This document shows positions 21,443-32,146 of a stretch of DNA of 64,000 bases, piece after piece. Each line of letters begins with the position of its first letter. Position 1 is the first letter of the stretch. Made by a program: the position numbers and the translations under genes. The stretch spans positions 591,616-655,615 of the forward strand of contig JAKCOZ010000100.1 of NCBI GenBank assembly GCA_022605955.1, read 5' to 3'. The notes under the pieces are model-generated. The model worked only from the letters and a program-made list of their open reading frames with translations. It did not search any database and was not told where the DNA came from. Origin of the DNA: Rallus limicola. Lineage: Eukaryota; Chordata; Aves; Gruiformes; Rallidae.

Positions 21443-22345
21443 ATCATAGAATCACAGACTCACAGGGGTTGGAAGGGAGCTCCAGAGATCATCAGGTCCA
21501 ACCCCCCTGCCAAAGCAGGGTCCCTAGGACAGGGCACACAGGGAGGCATCCAGATGGGGCTGGAATCTCTCCAGAGAAGGAGACTCCACACCCCCCTGGG
21601 CAGCCTGGCCCAGGGCTCCCTCACCCTCACTGGGAAGAAGTACTTCCCCAGATTGGTGTGGAACTCCCTGTGCTCCAACTTGAGGCCATCACCCCTTGTC
21701 CTGTCCCCATAGACCACAGAAAAGGGGCTGGCCATGTCCCCCTGCATCCCATGCTTAAGATATTTATAAACATATAAGGTCCCCCCTGAGTCTTCTCTTC
21801 TCAAGACTGAACAGCCCCAGCTCCCTCAGCCTTTCCTCCCAGGGGAGATGCTCCAGGCCCTTCAGCATCTCCAGAGCCTCCTCTGGACTCTCTCCAGGAG
21901 ATCCCTGTCTTTTCTATCCCAGGGAGCCCAGCACTGGACACAACACTCCAGCTGGGGCCTGAGCAGGGCAGAGCAGAGGGGGAGGATCCCCTCCTGGGAC
22001 CTGCTGCCCACACTCCTCCTGATGCCCCCCAGGATGCCATGGGCTCTCTCAGCCCCCAGGGCACACTGCTGGCTCATGGCCACCCTGTCACCCACCAGCA
22101 CCCCCAGGTCCTTCTCCACAGAGCTCCTCTCCAGCAGGTCACCCCCAGCCTGTCCTGATTCCAGCAGTTCTTCCTTCCCAGGTGCCAGACTCTCCCCTTG
22201 CTTTTGTTGAACCCCATCTGGTGTCTCCCTGCCCAGCTCTCCAGCCTGGCCAGGTCTCTCTGGATGGCAGCTCAGTGTCCTGGGCATCAGCCACTCCTCC
22301 CAGCTTTGGATCATCAGGTCCTTGCTGAGGGTGGAGGCATCATTA
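21443..22345 (-). mobile_element. CR1 group B, longest copy (about 900 bp)
   Basis: Tail AATCATAGAATCACAGACTC at left. Differs from the standard group B near 21745-21785 (AAGATATTTATAAACATATAAGG replaces the AATAGCTGAAGG context). Extends 5' past the KQGESLAPGKEELLESG region to sequence near 22345 (AGTGTCCTGGGCATCAGCC). Confidence 0.93.
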
Positions 22346-22360
22346 AGCTTGTTAAAGAGG

Positions 22361-22717
22361 CCAGCTTGTAGATCATCCAGGAAAATATGATGGAAGCTGG
22401 AGTGATTAAATCAGTAAATCTGGGATCAAGGTGTTGCTGGTGAAGGTGTGATTTGGCTCATAGAGGTTTGCTGGGCTAGTGGAGCCCAATCAAGAAGGTT
22501 TCTAAACCACCTTTAAGCCCATCAGAACCTTTTTGTTACCATTAACCATGGTGGTATCATGCCTGGCATTACCCAGAGGTCTTTTGGCCCAGGGAGGTGG
22601 TTGAGTCACCATCCTTGGGTGTGTTTAAAAAAAAGGTAGATGAGGTACCTCCCAGTAAGTGTGATAGAGCCCTGGGCCAGGCTGCCCAGGGGGGTGTGGA
22701 GTCTCCTTCTCTGGAGA
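22361..22717 (+). repeat. Direct repeat, right copy (partner at 19689-20047)
   Basis: Matches the left copy with scattered substitutions (AAAATATGATGG for AAAATAGGATGG, TGTTGCTGG for TGGTGGTGG) and then diverges after CTCCTTCTCTGGAGA, where the group C copy begins. Confidence 0.88.
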
Positions 22718-22734
22718 TATTCAAGGCCCTTCAC

Positions 22735-23184
22735 AGTGAGGGTCAGCTCAGATGTGAGGGAAAAGTTCTTCCCTGGCAGAGTTGTGGGGCTGTGGAACAG
22801 GGGCCTGGAGCAGGGTCAGGGCCTGGGATGGGCCTGGAGTAGGGTCAGGGCCTGGAACAGGGTCAGGGTCTGGGATGGGCCCGGAGCAGGGTCAGGGCCT
22901 GGAATGGGCCTGGAACAGGGGACTGGAGCAGGGTCAGGGCCTGGAACGGGCCTGGAACAGGGTCAGGGCCTGGGATGGGCCTTGGATAGGGGCCTAGAAC
23001 AGGGTCAGGGCCTGAGACAGGGTCAGGGCCTGGCACAGGCTGGCCAGGGAGGGGGCTGAGTCCCCACCCCTGGGTGTGTTTAACAGACAGGGAGATGAGG
23101 TGCTCAGGGCTCTGGTTTAGCACAGGACAGGAATGGTTGGACTTGATGATCTTCAAGGTCTTTTCCAACCTGGTGATTCTGTGA
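22735..23184 (+). mobile_element. CR1 group C 3' part with a large internal array
   Basis: Short ORF2 piece (EKFFPGRVVGLWNR), then about 240 bp of array (22798-23038), then the group C tail to GGTGATTCTGTGA. From 22797 on the sequence is repeated after the N gap. Confidence 0.94.
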
Positions 23185-23813
23185 AAGGAGAACTGGGTTT
23201 GGAAGACTTGAGGGTGATGAGGCAAAGCACCAGGCAAACAGATTTAGTATGGAGGAGTTTATTTCCAACTATATTTAAAAATATGAAAGTCAGCCTATTA
23301 TTTTGTCTGGGATTTTTCAGGCTCTTAGTTAAGAACATCTCATGTTCTGTACCAGCTCTGGCTTCAAAATGCTTCTTCTCTCATGGAGACAGTGGGTTCC
23401 TTTAGTGCTAACAGCTGATTTCCACCCAAATTTTTCTTTGGACACTCTTACCCTCTGCTGCCTCCTCATTTTTCTTCACCTTTTACTTTTGCCTTTGATA
23501 TCTTTCCATCACACCCATCACATCCACACATCTCCTCTTCTTTCCCCCCCCCCCCCCCCCTTCAAAAAGCAGCTGGTTTGCTTCCTCTGGTGCAATTATT
23601 GCTCCACTTATAGGTGCCACCTCCATTTGCACGTCCTTGAGGCCAACTTCTTTCATTTCCCTTTCCACAAACAAACTACATGTTCTTTTTCTCCCTCCCT
23701 CATTCTACATTGTCTCTGGATCAAGGCAGCATGTGTGACTGTTTTACCTGCTGGAGATGGTCCTTGCTTGCTCTCAGGCTTTGATAGAAAGCCAGACCAT
23801 CAGATCAGTAATT
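23185..23813. other. Unique intronic DNA (duplicated at 30511-31127)
   Basis: No exon recognised. Contains a 17-C run at 23544-23560, which is about 9 C in the other copy. The 159-codon ORF at 23342-23821 is unsupported. Confidence 0.5.
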
Positions 23814-24518
23814 GGGGGTGAGCTGCTGGAGAGGAGCTCTGTGGAGAAGGAGCTGGGGGTGCTGCTGGGTGACAGGGTGGCCATGAGCCAGCAGTGTGCC
23901 CTGGGGGCTGAGAGAGCCCATGGCATCCTGGGGGCATCAGGAGGAGTGTGGGCAGCAGGTCCCAGGAGGGGATCCTCCCCCTCTGCTCTGCCCTGCTCAG
24001 GCCCCAGCTGGAGTGTTGTGTCCAGTGCTGGGCTCCCTGGGATAGAAAAGACAGGGATCTCCTGGAGAGAGTCCAGAGGAGGCTCTGGAGATGCTGAAGG
24101 GCCTGGAGCATCTCCCCTGGGAGGAAAGGCTGAGGGACCTGGGGCAGTTCAGCCTGGAGAGAAGCAGCCTGAGAGGGGATCTGATCAATGGGGATCAATA
24201 GCTGAAGGGTGGGACACAGGGGGACATGGGCAGCCTCTTCTCAGTGTCTGTGGGGACAGGACAAGGGGTGATGGCCTCAAGCTGGAGCACAGGGAGTTCC
24301 ACACCAATGTGGGGAAGAACTTCTTCCCAGTGAGGGTGAGGGAGCCCTGGGCCAGGCTGCCCAGGGGGGTGTGGAGTCTCCTTGTCTGGAGAGATTCCAT
24401 CCCTATCTGGATGCCTCCCTGTGTGCCCTGTCCTAGGGACCCTGCTTTGGCATGGGGGTTGGACCTGATGATCTCTGGAGGTCCCTTCCAACCCCTACAG
24501 CTCTGTGATTCTATGATT
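23814..24518 (+). mobile_element. CR1 group B
   Basis: Open 268 codons (23757-24563) because small indels happen to join frames. Starts GGGGGTGAGCTGCTGGAGAG, ends CTCTGTGATTCTATGATT. Confidence 0.94.
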
Positions 24519-24538
24519 GTGTTTCTTCACACAACAAG

Positions 24539-24848
24539 AGGAATCAACTTTATAAAAGGGTAGGGACTGGCAGGACAAGGGGGCTGGAGTGAAGCTGGAG
24601 GAGGGAAGGGTTAGAGGAGATCTGAGGGGGAAGTTCTTTGCAGAGAGAGTGGTGAGGGGCTGGAACAGGCTGCCCAGAGAGGGGGTGGATGCCCCATCCC
24701 TGGAAGTGTTGAAGGCCAGGTTGGCTGGGGCCCTGGGCAACCTTGTGTAGCTGCAGGCCTGGAGGTTGGTGTCCCTGCCTGTGTCAGGGGGGTTGGAGCT
24801 CTCTGATCCTTTGGGTCCCTTCCAACCCAGACCAGTCTGGGATTCTAC
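24539..24848 (+). mobile_element. CR1 group A 3' fragment
   Basis: AGGAATCAACTTTATAAAAGGG, then the standard A 3' end to TGGGATTCTACAATGA. Retains WNRLPREGV. Confidence 0.92.
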
Positions 24849-26020
24849 AATGAAGAAGGACATGTCTTTAGGAGATGAGTGACAGTGAGAGTGGCTCCAG
24901 GTCCAGAGGTACCTTGTGCTAATCCCTCAGTGATGAGCTGTGCCCTCCCCTCATTACCAGGTTGCATTAAACTTCACCCTGCTGCTGACTTTTCCTCGAG
25001 CCGATGGATGGGAGTATATTTGAAATTAATTTTCCTCCACTTTTTGTAATATTTTTGTTTTAAAGAGATTTATAAGCAACTGGGGGGCTATTTCTCCAAA
25101 TTTATGAAGATAATTTTCCCTCTCTTGATAAGGTTAAATTTACACCTGCTATTTCCATATTAATTCACATTGCTAAGTGGATCTCATTTTCTTCCCTGCT
25201 TCTATCTACTGAGTGTGGCCCTTTCCTAATGCAATTTCCCCCTCACTAAATCACTGTGATCAGGAGTCATGATCGAGTTAAATTAACTTAAATTAATTTA
25301 CTTAATAAGAGCTCCAGATCATTGTGAATGAGGTGAAGATTTATGGATTCTCCTTTTCACTCCTCCCCCTTTCTCTGTCTCTCTCTCGCTCTCTCCCTGC
25401 CTTGCAGCTCAAGAAGGGCTGGGATTTGCTCCTCTGAAGTTTCACTTGCTCCTATTGACATGGAGGTTGGGCATCTCTTGGAGGTGGTGGTGGAGAGGGG
25501 AAGGGCTAAGAGGGATGGCTTCTCCTCTCTGCAGCCTTTCACCCACCAGGAGAGGGTTGAGTGAGTTGTTGTGGAAGAGTTGAGATGGGTGAAGTGATGA
25601 TGGTGATGCTGCTCCATCCTTCCAACCTCTTTCCGTGGTTCACGTGGTGTCAGGAGGTCTGGCCAGCAGTAAACCAGGATTTTTGGGTTTTGTAGACTTT
25701 GTCTAGAGGTAGAAGAAGCTTTCTGGAGTTGTGGGTGGTGTAGGACTGATGAAGGTGCTAGAAAGGTAGGTAGGGTGTTGGTCGTTGTGGCTGGGATCTT
25801 GCACACCGATGAACCCTGGCTGGATGGAGCACATGAGGACAATGGCAGGAGAATTCTCCTGACTCTTGCAAATACAACCCCACACACCCCCAAAACAGAG
25901 CAGGGACAAACCCAAACACCACTGACCATCCATCCCATTCTTCTCCTTAGGTCTTAGGGTTTTGCTCTGAAAGGTAAAGAGGATGATGCAAGCTGTGAAA
26001 CAGGCTCAAGCACTGTGGTG
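24849..26020. other. Unique DNA with a noncoding-element candidate (duplicated)
   Basis: See 24955-25345. The rest (25346-25960) includes a CT-rich run (25366-25400) and small ORFs without support. Confidence 0.5.
24955..25345. promoter_or_regulatory. Candidate conserved noncoding element, copy 1
   Basis: About 390 bp of AT-rich unique sequence with GAAATTAATTTTCCTCC, CATATTAATTCACATTGC, CACTGTGATCAGGAGTCATGATCG and AGTTAAATTAACTTAAATTAA. It is almost unchanged in copy 2 (32248-32638), with one difference noticed (TCCTCGAG vs TCCTGGAG). No coding frame. Inferred. Confidence 0.38.
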
Positions 26021-27112
26021 GGGTGCAAGTGAACCCTTTCTCCAGGGCAAAGGAGATCCTCCCCTCCATGAAGGGATTGAAGGTTCCCTCAGGAAGTTTG
26101 GAGATGACACTGAGCTGGGAGGAGGTGTTGATCTGCCTGAGGGTGGGGAGGCTCTTCAGAGGGATCTGGACAGGCTGGACCCATGGGCTGAGACCAATGG
26201 GATGAGGTTTAACAAGGCCAAGGGTAGAGTGCTGCACATGGGACAGAACAAGCCCATGCAGAGCTCCAGGCTGGGGGGAGACTGGCTGGAGAGCTGTCAG
26301 GCAGAGAAGGACCTGGGGGTGTTGGGTGACTGCAGGCTGCCCAGGAGCCAGCAGTGTGCCCAGGGGGCCAGGAAGGCCAAGGGCATCCTGGCTTGTGTCA
26401 CACACAGGGTGGCCAGTAGGTGTGGGGAGGGGATTGTGCCCCTGGGCTGGGCACTGGTGAGGCTGCAGCTGGAGTGCTGGGTCCAGTGCTGGGCTCCTCA
26501 GCATCAGAAGGACATGGAGGTGCTGGAGCGAGTGCAGAGAAGGGCAACCAGGCTGGGGAAGGGGCTGGAGGGCAAATCCTCTGAGGAGCAGCTGAGGGAG
26601 CTGGGGGTGTTGAGGCTGGAGAAGAGGAGGCTGAGGGGAGACCTTCTGCCCACCTCCCCTGCCCTGCCAGGAGGGTGCAGAGAGGTGGGCGCTGGTCTCT
26701 TCAGCCAGGGGCCAGGAGCTGGGACAAGGGGCAATGGGCTCAAGCTGCCCCAGGGCAGGGTCAGCTCAGCTGGGAGGGAAAAGTTCTTCCCTGGCAGAGT
26801 TGTGGGGCTGTGGAACAGGGGCCTGGAGCAGGGTCAGGGCCTGGAACAGGCCTGAAGAGGGGCTTTCAACAGGGTCAGGGCCTGGAATGGGCCTGGAGCA
26901 GGGTCAGGGCCTGGGATGGGCCTGGAATAGGGACCTCGAACAGGGTCAGGGCCTGAGACAGGGTCAGGGCCTGGCACAGGCTGCCCAGGGAGGGGGCTGA
27001 GTCCCCACCCCTGGGTGTGTTTAACAGACAGGGAGATGAGGTGCTCAGGGATCTGGTTTAGCACAGGACAAGACTGTTTGGACTTGATCTTCAAGGTCTT
27101 TTCCAACCATGT
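26021..27112 (+). mobile_element. CR1 group C, long copy
   Basis: Open 290 codons (25983-26855). Contains KFGDDTELGG at the RT motif C position, NGMRFNKAKGRVLHMG, ERVQRRATRLGKG and FFPGRVVGLWNR, then the array (26818-26982) and tail. Among the least damaged ORF2 ends here. Confidence 0.95.
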
Positions 27113-27983
27113 GTTTCAGTGACGATACTTGCTCCTGGATCTCCATACACATTGGTGAAGGATCCAGAACATCATAACAGACTTTGGGATACCAGGAGTT
27201 AATTTTCCTTTATCAAGATACTAAAATCCCCTCCACCATCCCTGGCTTTTGACGTGTTAAGCTGAAAAACGACTCAAAATGTGACTAATGCCCTTAAAGT
27301 TCCTGTCAATGGGGTGGTGTTTTTTTTTTTCCCTTCCCAAATTCATTTTGACATGAAAGTGAGGAGTAAACAGCAAGCCTGTGTTTAAGCAGATAACTTG
27401 GAAAGCCTTTTCCATCCCATTTAAAAAAACCAGCCATGTCATGGATTCTGTGGATTGGCAGCTTCTATTTTGTTTTCTTTTCTTTTCTCTGTCTGGTAAA
27501 TTTTCTTTTCATAATCTCAACGTGGTTTTACAAGGTTTAGGGCTAAAAGGAGTTGTGGGGGTTTTTTTATTATTATTATTATTATTATTTTATTTTTTGA
27601 AAGGGATGTTAAACCATTCTCCAAAATGACATCTCATTAAAGTGAAATTCATCTGCTGGGATTGGAGATGTTACAGACAGGAGGAAACCCTGGCTCCCAT
27701 TTGAAAACACATATTATTATAATAATATATATATTTTTTTTTTCTCCTCTATAGGAAGTACTTTTAATCTTTTTTAATGAGGATGGGAGAAGATATGTAA
27801 CCCCCTGTATTGTTTTGGAGAAGCCCTGACATCTGGCCCAGTAATAATCCAGTTTCTGGTAGGGACTAGTTTAGGAGGCTTTAAAAACAATGTCTCTTCA
27901 TTCAGGGTAAAGCTCAGGATTAAGCTTTCATACACTCAGCACTCCCCCCCTTAAAGAAAGACAGACACTTTGTGACACTCACT
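27113..27983. other. Unique DNA with simple repeats (duplicated at 35045-35913)
   Basis: T-run near 27320, (TTA)n at 27567-27590, (AT)n near 27714-27737; otherwise unique. No exon recognised. Confidence 0.5.
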
Positions 27984-29700
27984 TGTCCCTTTTTATCCCC
28001 TCATTTTTCTTTTTTCTTGTTCTAGTTCATCTTTCCCTTCTTTTCCCTCTTCCCTTTCCCCCCCCTCTTTTTTCCTATTTCCTTATCTCCTTTTTCCTTC
28101 TCTCTTTTTTCATTTCTCTGCCTTCCCCCCCCCCCTTTTTTCTTCTTTTTTCTTCCATTTTTCTCCCCCTTTTTCCCTTCCCCCTTTTTTCCCTTTTCTC
28201 ATTCTCCCTTTTTTCCCTTTTTCCACTTTCCCCTTTTTTCCACTTCCCCCCTTTTTCCCCTTTCCCCTTTTCCCCCTTTTTTCTCTTTTCCCCCCTTTTT
28301 TCCTTTTCCACTTACCCTTTTTTCCCTTTATTCCACTTCCCCCTTTTTCCATTCCCCCTTTTTTCCCTTTTCTCATTCTCCCTTTTTTCCCTTTTTCCAC
28401 TTTCCCCTTTTTTCCACTTCCCCCCTTTTTCCCCTTTCCCTTCCCCCTTTTCCCCCTTTTTTCTCTTTTCCCCCCTTTTTTCCTTTTCCACTTACCCTTT
28501 TTTCCCTTTATTCCACTTCCCCCTTTTTCCCTTCCCCCGTTTTCCCCTTTTCTCATTCTCCCTTTTTTCCCTTTTTCCACTTTCCCCTTTTTTTCCACTT
28601 CCCCCCTTTTTCCCCTTTCCCTTCCCCCTTTTCCCCCTTTTTTCCTTTTCCCCCCCTTTTTTCCCTTTTTCCACTTCCTCTTTTTTCCCTTTATTCCACT
28701 TCCCCCTTTTTCCCTTCCCCCTTTTTTCCCTTTTCTCATTCTCCCTTTTTTCCCTTTTTCCACTTTCCCCTTTTTTCCACTTCCCCCCTTTTTCCCCTTT
28801 TCCCTTCCCACTTTTCCACCTTTTTTCCCTTTTCCCCCTTTTTTCCTTTTTTCCACTTCCCCTTTTTTCCCTTTATACCACTTCCCCGTTTTTCCCTTCC
28901 CCCTTTTTCTTCCTTTATCTCCCTTTTCCCACTTCCCCTTTTCCCCTTTTTCCATTTCCCCCTTTTTCCTTTGTCCCTTCTCCCCTTTTCCCCCTTCACC
29001 CTTTTCCCCCTTTTCCACTTCCCCCCTTTTTCCCCTTTCCCTTTCCCCCTTTGTTTCCCTTTTTCCCTTCTTCCACTTCCCCCTTTTTCCCTTTTCCCCT
29101 CTTTCCCTTCCCCCTTTTTTCCCTTTTCCTGTTCCCCCTTTTTCCTTTGTCCCTCCTCCCCTTCTCCCCTTTTTCCCCTTCCCCCTTTTTTCCCTTCTTC
29201 CACTTCCCTCTTTTTCCCTTTTTCCTCTTCCCCTTATTTTCCCTTCCCCCCTTTTTTCCCCTTTTCCTATTCCCCCTTTTCTCCCTTTTCTCCTTTTTAC
29301 TCATTTTCCCTTCCCCATTTTTTCTATTTTCCCCCTTTTTTCCCTTTTCCCCTCCCCTCTTTTTCCCCTTTTTCCACTTCCCCCCTGTTTTCCCTTCCCC
29401 CTTTTTCTCTTCCCCCTTTTCCCCTTTTTCCTTTATCCCTTTTTTCCCTTTCCCCATTTCCCCATTCCCCCTTTTTCCCTTTTTTCCATTCTCCCTTTTT
29501 TCCCTCCCCCCTTTTTTCCCTCCCCCCTTTTTTCCCTTTCCCCCTTCCCCCTTTTCTTCTGTTTTCCCTGTTTTCCCTTTTTTCCTGTTCCCCCTCTTTT
29601 CCTTGGGTTCCCTGTTTTTCTTTATCTGTTTTTCCTTTTTACCTATTTTTCCTCTTCCCTCCTCTTCCCTTGCTTTCCTTTTTCTCTCTTCCCCCCACCC
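27984..29700 (+). repeat. 1.7-kb pure C/T-rich tract, copy 1
   Basis: Nearly all C and T (runs of C5-C9 and T3-T7, very few A or G). It contains a higher-order unit of about 174-183 bp, marked by TTTTCTCATTCTCCC at about 28194, 28368, 28548 and 28731. Its translations (FPLFPFSP-type on +, KGKKGEKGK-type on -) give long artefactual frames, up to 660 codons. Confidence 0.95.
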
Positions 29701-29896
29701 TTTGCTCCCCATACACCATTTCCCCAGACGCAACGTGCCCAACCAACGTCCTGACCACCATGTTCAACACTTGCAGCTCCTCTACAAGAACCTGGACTTG
29801 CTCCAGCTCCAGTCCCCTCTTCAGCTGTCCCCACCAGCCTCCCAATTCCACCCCACAGTCCTATCCTGGTTTGGTGCAACCTTGTGCCATGAGGTT
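29701..29896. other. Short unique segment between CT tract and CR1
   Basis: CAACGTGCCCAACCAACGTCC and following; repeated at 37371-37549. Nothing recognised. Confidence 0.45.
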
Positions 29897-30022
29897 CTGG
29901 GCTCCTTGTATAAAAAAGACAGGGATCTCCTGGAGAGAGTCCAGAGGAGGCTCTGGAGATGCTGAAGGGCCTGGAGCATCTCCCCTGGGAGGAAAGGCTG
30001 AGGGAGCTGGGGCTGTTCAGCC
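29897..30022 (+). mobile_element. CR1 group B, cut by the assembly gap
   Basis: GGTTCTGGGCTCCTTGTATA to GGCTGTTCAGCC, then N. The other copy (37550-38044) is complete to its tail. Confidence 0.92.
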
Positions 30023-30122
30023 NNNNNNNNNNNNNNNNNNNNNNNNNNNNNNNNNNNNNNNNNNNNNNNNNNNNNNNNNNNNNNNNNNNNNNNNNNNNNN
30101 NNNNNNNNNNNNNNNNNNNNNN
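30023..30122. other. Assembly gap (exactly 100 N)
   Basis: A round 100-N run is the usual placeholder for a gap of unknown size. The flanks are the end of copy 1 and the start of copy 2 of the same block. Confidence 0.99.
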
Positions 30123-30510
30123 ACAGGGGCCTGGAGCAGGGTCAGGGCCTGGGATGGGCCTGGAGTAGGGTCAGGGCCTGGAACAGGGTCAGGGTCTGGG
30201 ATGGGCCCGGAGCAGGGTCAGGGCCTGGAATGGGCCTGGAACAGGGGACTGGAGCAGGGTCAGGGCCTGGAACGGGCCTGGAACAGGGTCAGGGCCTGGG
30301 ATGGGCCTTGGATAGGGGCCTAGAACAGGGTCAGGGCCTGAGACAGGGTCAGGGCCTGGCACAGGCTGGCCAGGGAGGGGGCTGAGTCCCCACCCCTGGG
30401 TGTGTTTAACAGACAGGGAGATGAGGTGCTCAGGGCTCTGGTTTAGCACAGGACAGGAATGGTTGGACTTGATGATCTTCAAGGTCTTTTCCAACCTGGT
30501 GATTCTGTGA
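30123..30510 (+). mobile_element. CR1 group C array and tail (copy 2)
   Basis: Starts inside the array directly after the gap; otherwise like 22797-23184. Confidence 0.93.
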
Positions 30511-31127
30511 AAGGAGAACTGGGTTTGGAAGACTTGAGGGTGATGAGGCAAAGCACCAGGCAAACAGATTTAGTATGGAGGAGTTTATTTCCAACTATAT
30601 TTAAAAATATGAAAGTCAGCCTATTATTTTGTCTGGGATTTCTCAGGCTCTTAGTTAAGAACACCTCATGTTCTGTACCAGCTCTGGCTTCAAAATGCTT
30701 CTTCTCTCATGGAGACAGTGGGTTCCTTTAGTGCTAACAGCTGATTTCCACCCAAATTTTTCTTTGGACACTCTTACCCTCTGCTGCCTCCTCATTTTTC
30801 TTCACCTTTTACTTTTGCCTTTGATATCTTTCCATCACACCCATCACATCCACACATCTCCTCTTCCTCTCCCCCCCCCTCAAAAAGCAGCTGGTTTGCT
30901 TCCTCTGGTGCAATTATTGCTCCACTTATAGGTGCCACCTCCATTTGCACGTCCTTGAGGCCAACTTCTTTCATTTCCCTTTCCACAAACAAACCACATG
31001 TTCTTTTTCTCTCTCCCTCATCCTACATTCTCTCTGGATCAAGGCAGCATGTGTGACTGTTTTACCTGCTGGAGATGGTCCTTGCTTGCTCTCAGGCTTT
31101 GATAGAAAGCCAGACCATCAGATCAGT
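30511..31127. other. Unique DNA, copy of 23185-23813
   Basis: Differs by scattered substitutions (TTCTCAGG for TTTTCAGG, ACACCTCATG for ACATCTCATG) and a shorter poly-C. Confidence 0.5.
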
Positions 31128-31812
31128 AATTGGGGATGACCTGCTGGAGAGGAGCTCTGTGGAGAAGGAGCTGGGGGTCCTGGTGGGTGACAGGGTGGCC
31201 ATGAGCCAGCAGTGTGCCCTGGGGGCTGAGAGAGCCCATGGCATCCTGGGGGGCATCAGGAGGAGTGTGGGCAGCAGGCCCCAGGAGGGGATCCTCCCCC
31301 TCTGCTCTGCCCTGCTCAGGCCCCAGCTGGAGTGTTGTGTCCAGTGCTGGGCTCCCTGGGATAGAAAAGACAGGGATCTCCTGGAGAGAGTCCAGAGGAG
31401 GCTCTGGAGATGCTGAAGGGCCTGGAGCATCTCCCCTGGGAGGAAAGGCTGAGGGAGCTGGGGCTGTTCAGCCTGGAGAGAAGCAGCCTGAGAGGGGATC
31501 TGATCAGTGGTTATCAATAGCTGAAGGGTGGGACCCAGGGGGACATGGGCAGCCTCTGCTCAGTGCCTGTGGGGACAGGACAAGGGGTGATGGCCTCAAG
31601 TTGGAGCACAGGGAGTTCTTCCCAGTGAGGGTGAGGGAGCCCTGGGTCAGGCTGCCCAGGGGGGTGTGGAGTCTCCTTCTCTGGAGAGATTCCAGCCCCA
31701 TCTGGATGCCTCCCTGTGTGCCTTGTCCTAGGGACCCTGCTTTGGCAGGGGCGTTGGACCTGATGATCTCTGGAGCTCCCTTCCAACCCCTACAGCTCTG
31801 TGATTCTATGAT
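31128..31812 (+). mobile_element. CR1 group B (copy 2)
   Basis: As 23814-24518 but with a 24-bp deletion in GGGAGTTC/TTCCCAGTGAGG and GTCCTGGTGGGTG in place of GTGCTGCTGGGTG. These are more changes than the unique flanks show. Confidence 0.93.
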
Positions 31813-31832
31813 TGTGTTTCTTCACACAACAA

Positions 31833-32146
31833 GGGGAATCAACTTTATAAAAGGGTAGGGACTGGCAGGACAAGGGGGCTGGAGTGAAGCTGGAGGAGGG
31901 AAGGGTTAGAGGAGATCTGAGGGGGAAGTTCTTTGCAGAGAGAGTGGTGAGGGGCTGGAACAGGCTGCCCAGAGAGGGGGTGGATGCCCCATCCCTGGAG
32001 GTGTTGAAGGCCAGGTTGGCTGGTGCCCTGGGCAACCTTGTGTAGCTCCAGGCCTGGAGGTTGGTGTCCCTGCCTGTGTCAGGGGGGTTGGAGCTCTGTG
32101 ATCCTTGAGGTCCCTTCCAACCCAGACCAGTCTGGGATTCTACAAT
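31833..32146 (+). mobile_element. CR1 group A 3' fragment (copy 2)
   Basis: Same as 24539-24848, with GGTGCCCTGGGC in place of GGGGCCCTGGGC. Confidence 0.92.

Larger units (their letters stand above)
22797..30022 (+). repeat. 7.2-kb block, copy 1 of a tandem pair (partner 30123-37682)
   Basis: Order: group C array and tail, unique 23185-23813, CR1 B, CR1 A, unique 24849-25937, CR1 C, unique 27113-27983, CT tract, CR1 B start. The same order and near-identical sequence recur after the gap. Copy 1 lacks 685 bp at 25934-25937, where CCCA microhomology marks the junction. Both copies end in the same CR1 B, where copy 1 runs into N. Confidence 0.95.

Noticed and set aside
23757..24563. 268-codon ORF as a host gene
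   Set aside because: CR1 group B ORF2 remnant read partly in the wrong frame.
25343..25564. 73-codon ORF after a CTCTCTCC-TTGCAG acceptor-like site, duplicated at 32638
   Set aside because: The peptide is Ser/Leu-rich and unrecognised, with no donor. Preservation between the two copies reflects recent duplication, not selection.
25983..26855. 290-codon ORF as a host gene (similar frames at 33963, 13383, 59858)
   Set aside because: The sequence is CR1 reverse-transcriptase C-terminal coding region (group C); annotated as a mobile element.
27983..29965. 660-codon + strand ORF (FPLFPFSP-type repeats), with the 450-codon frame at 28971-30323 and the minus-strand KGKKGE frames
   Set aside because: Produced by the nearly pure C/T tract, which contains no stop codons on either strand; no start context, domains or splice signals. 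One frame even reads through the N gap.
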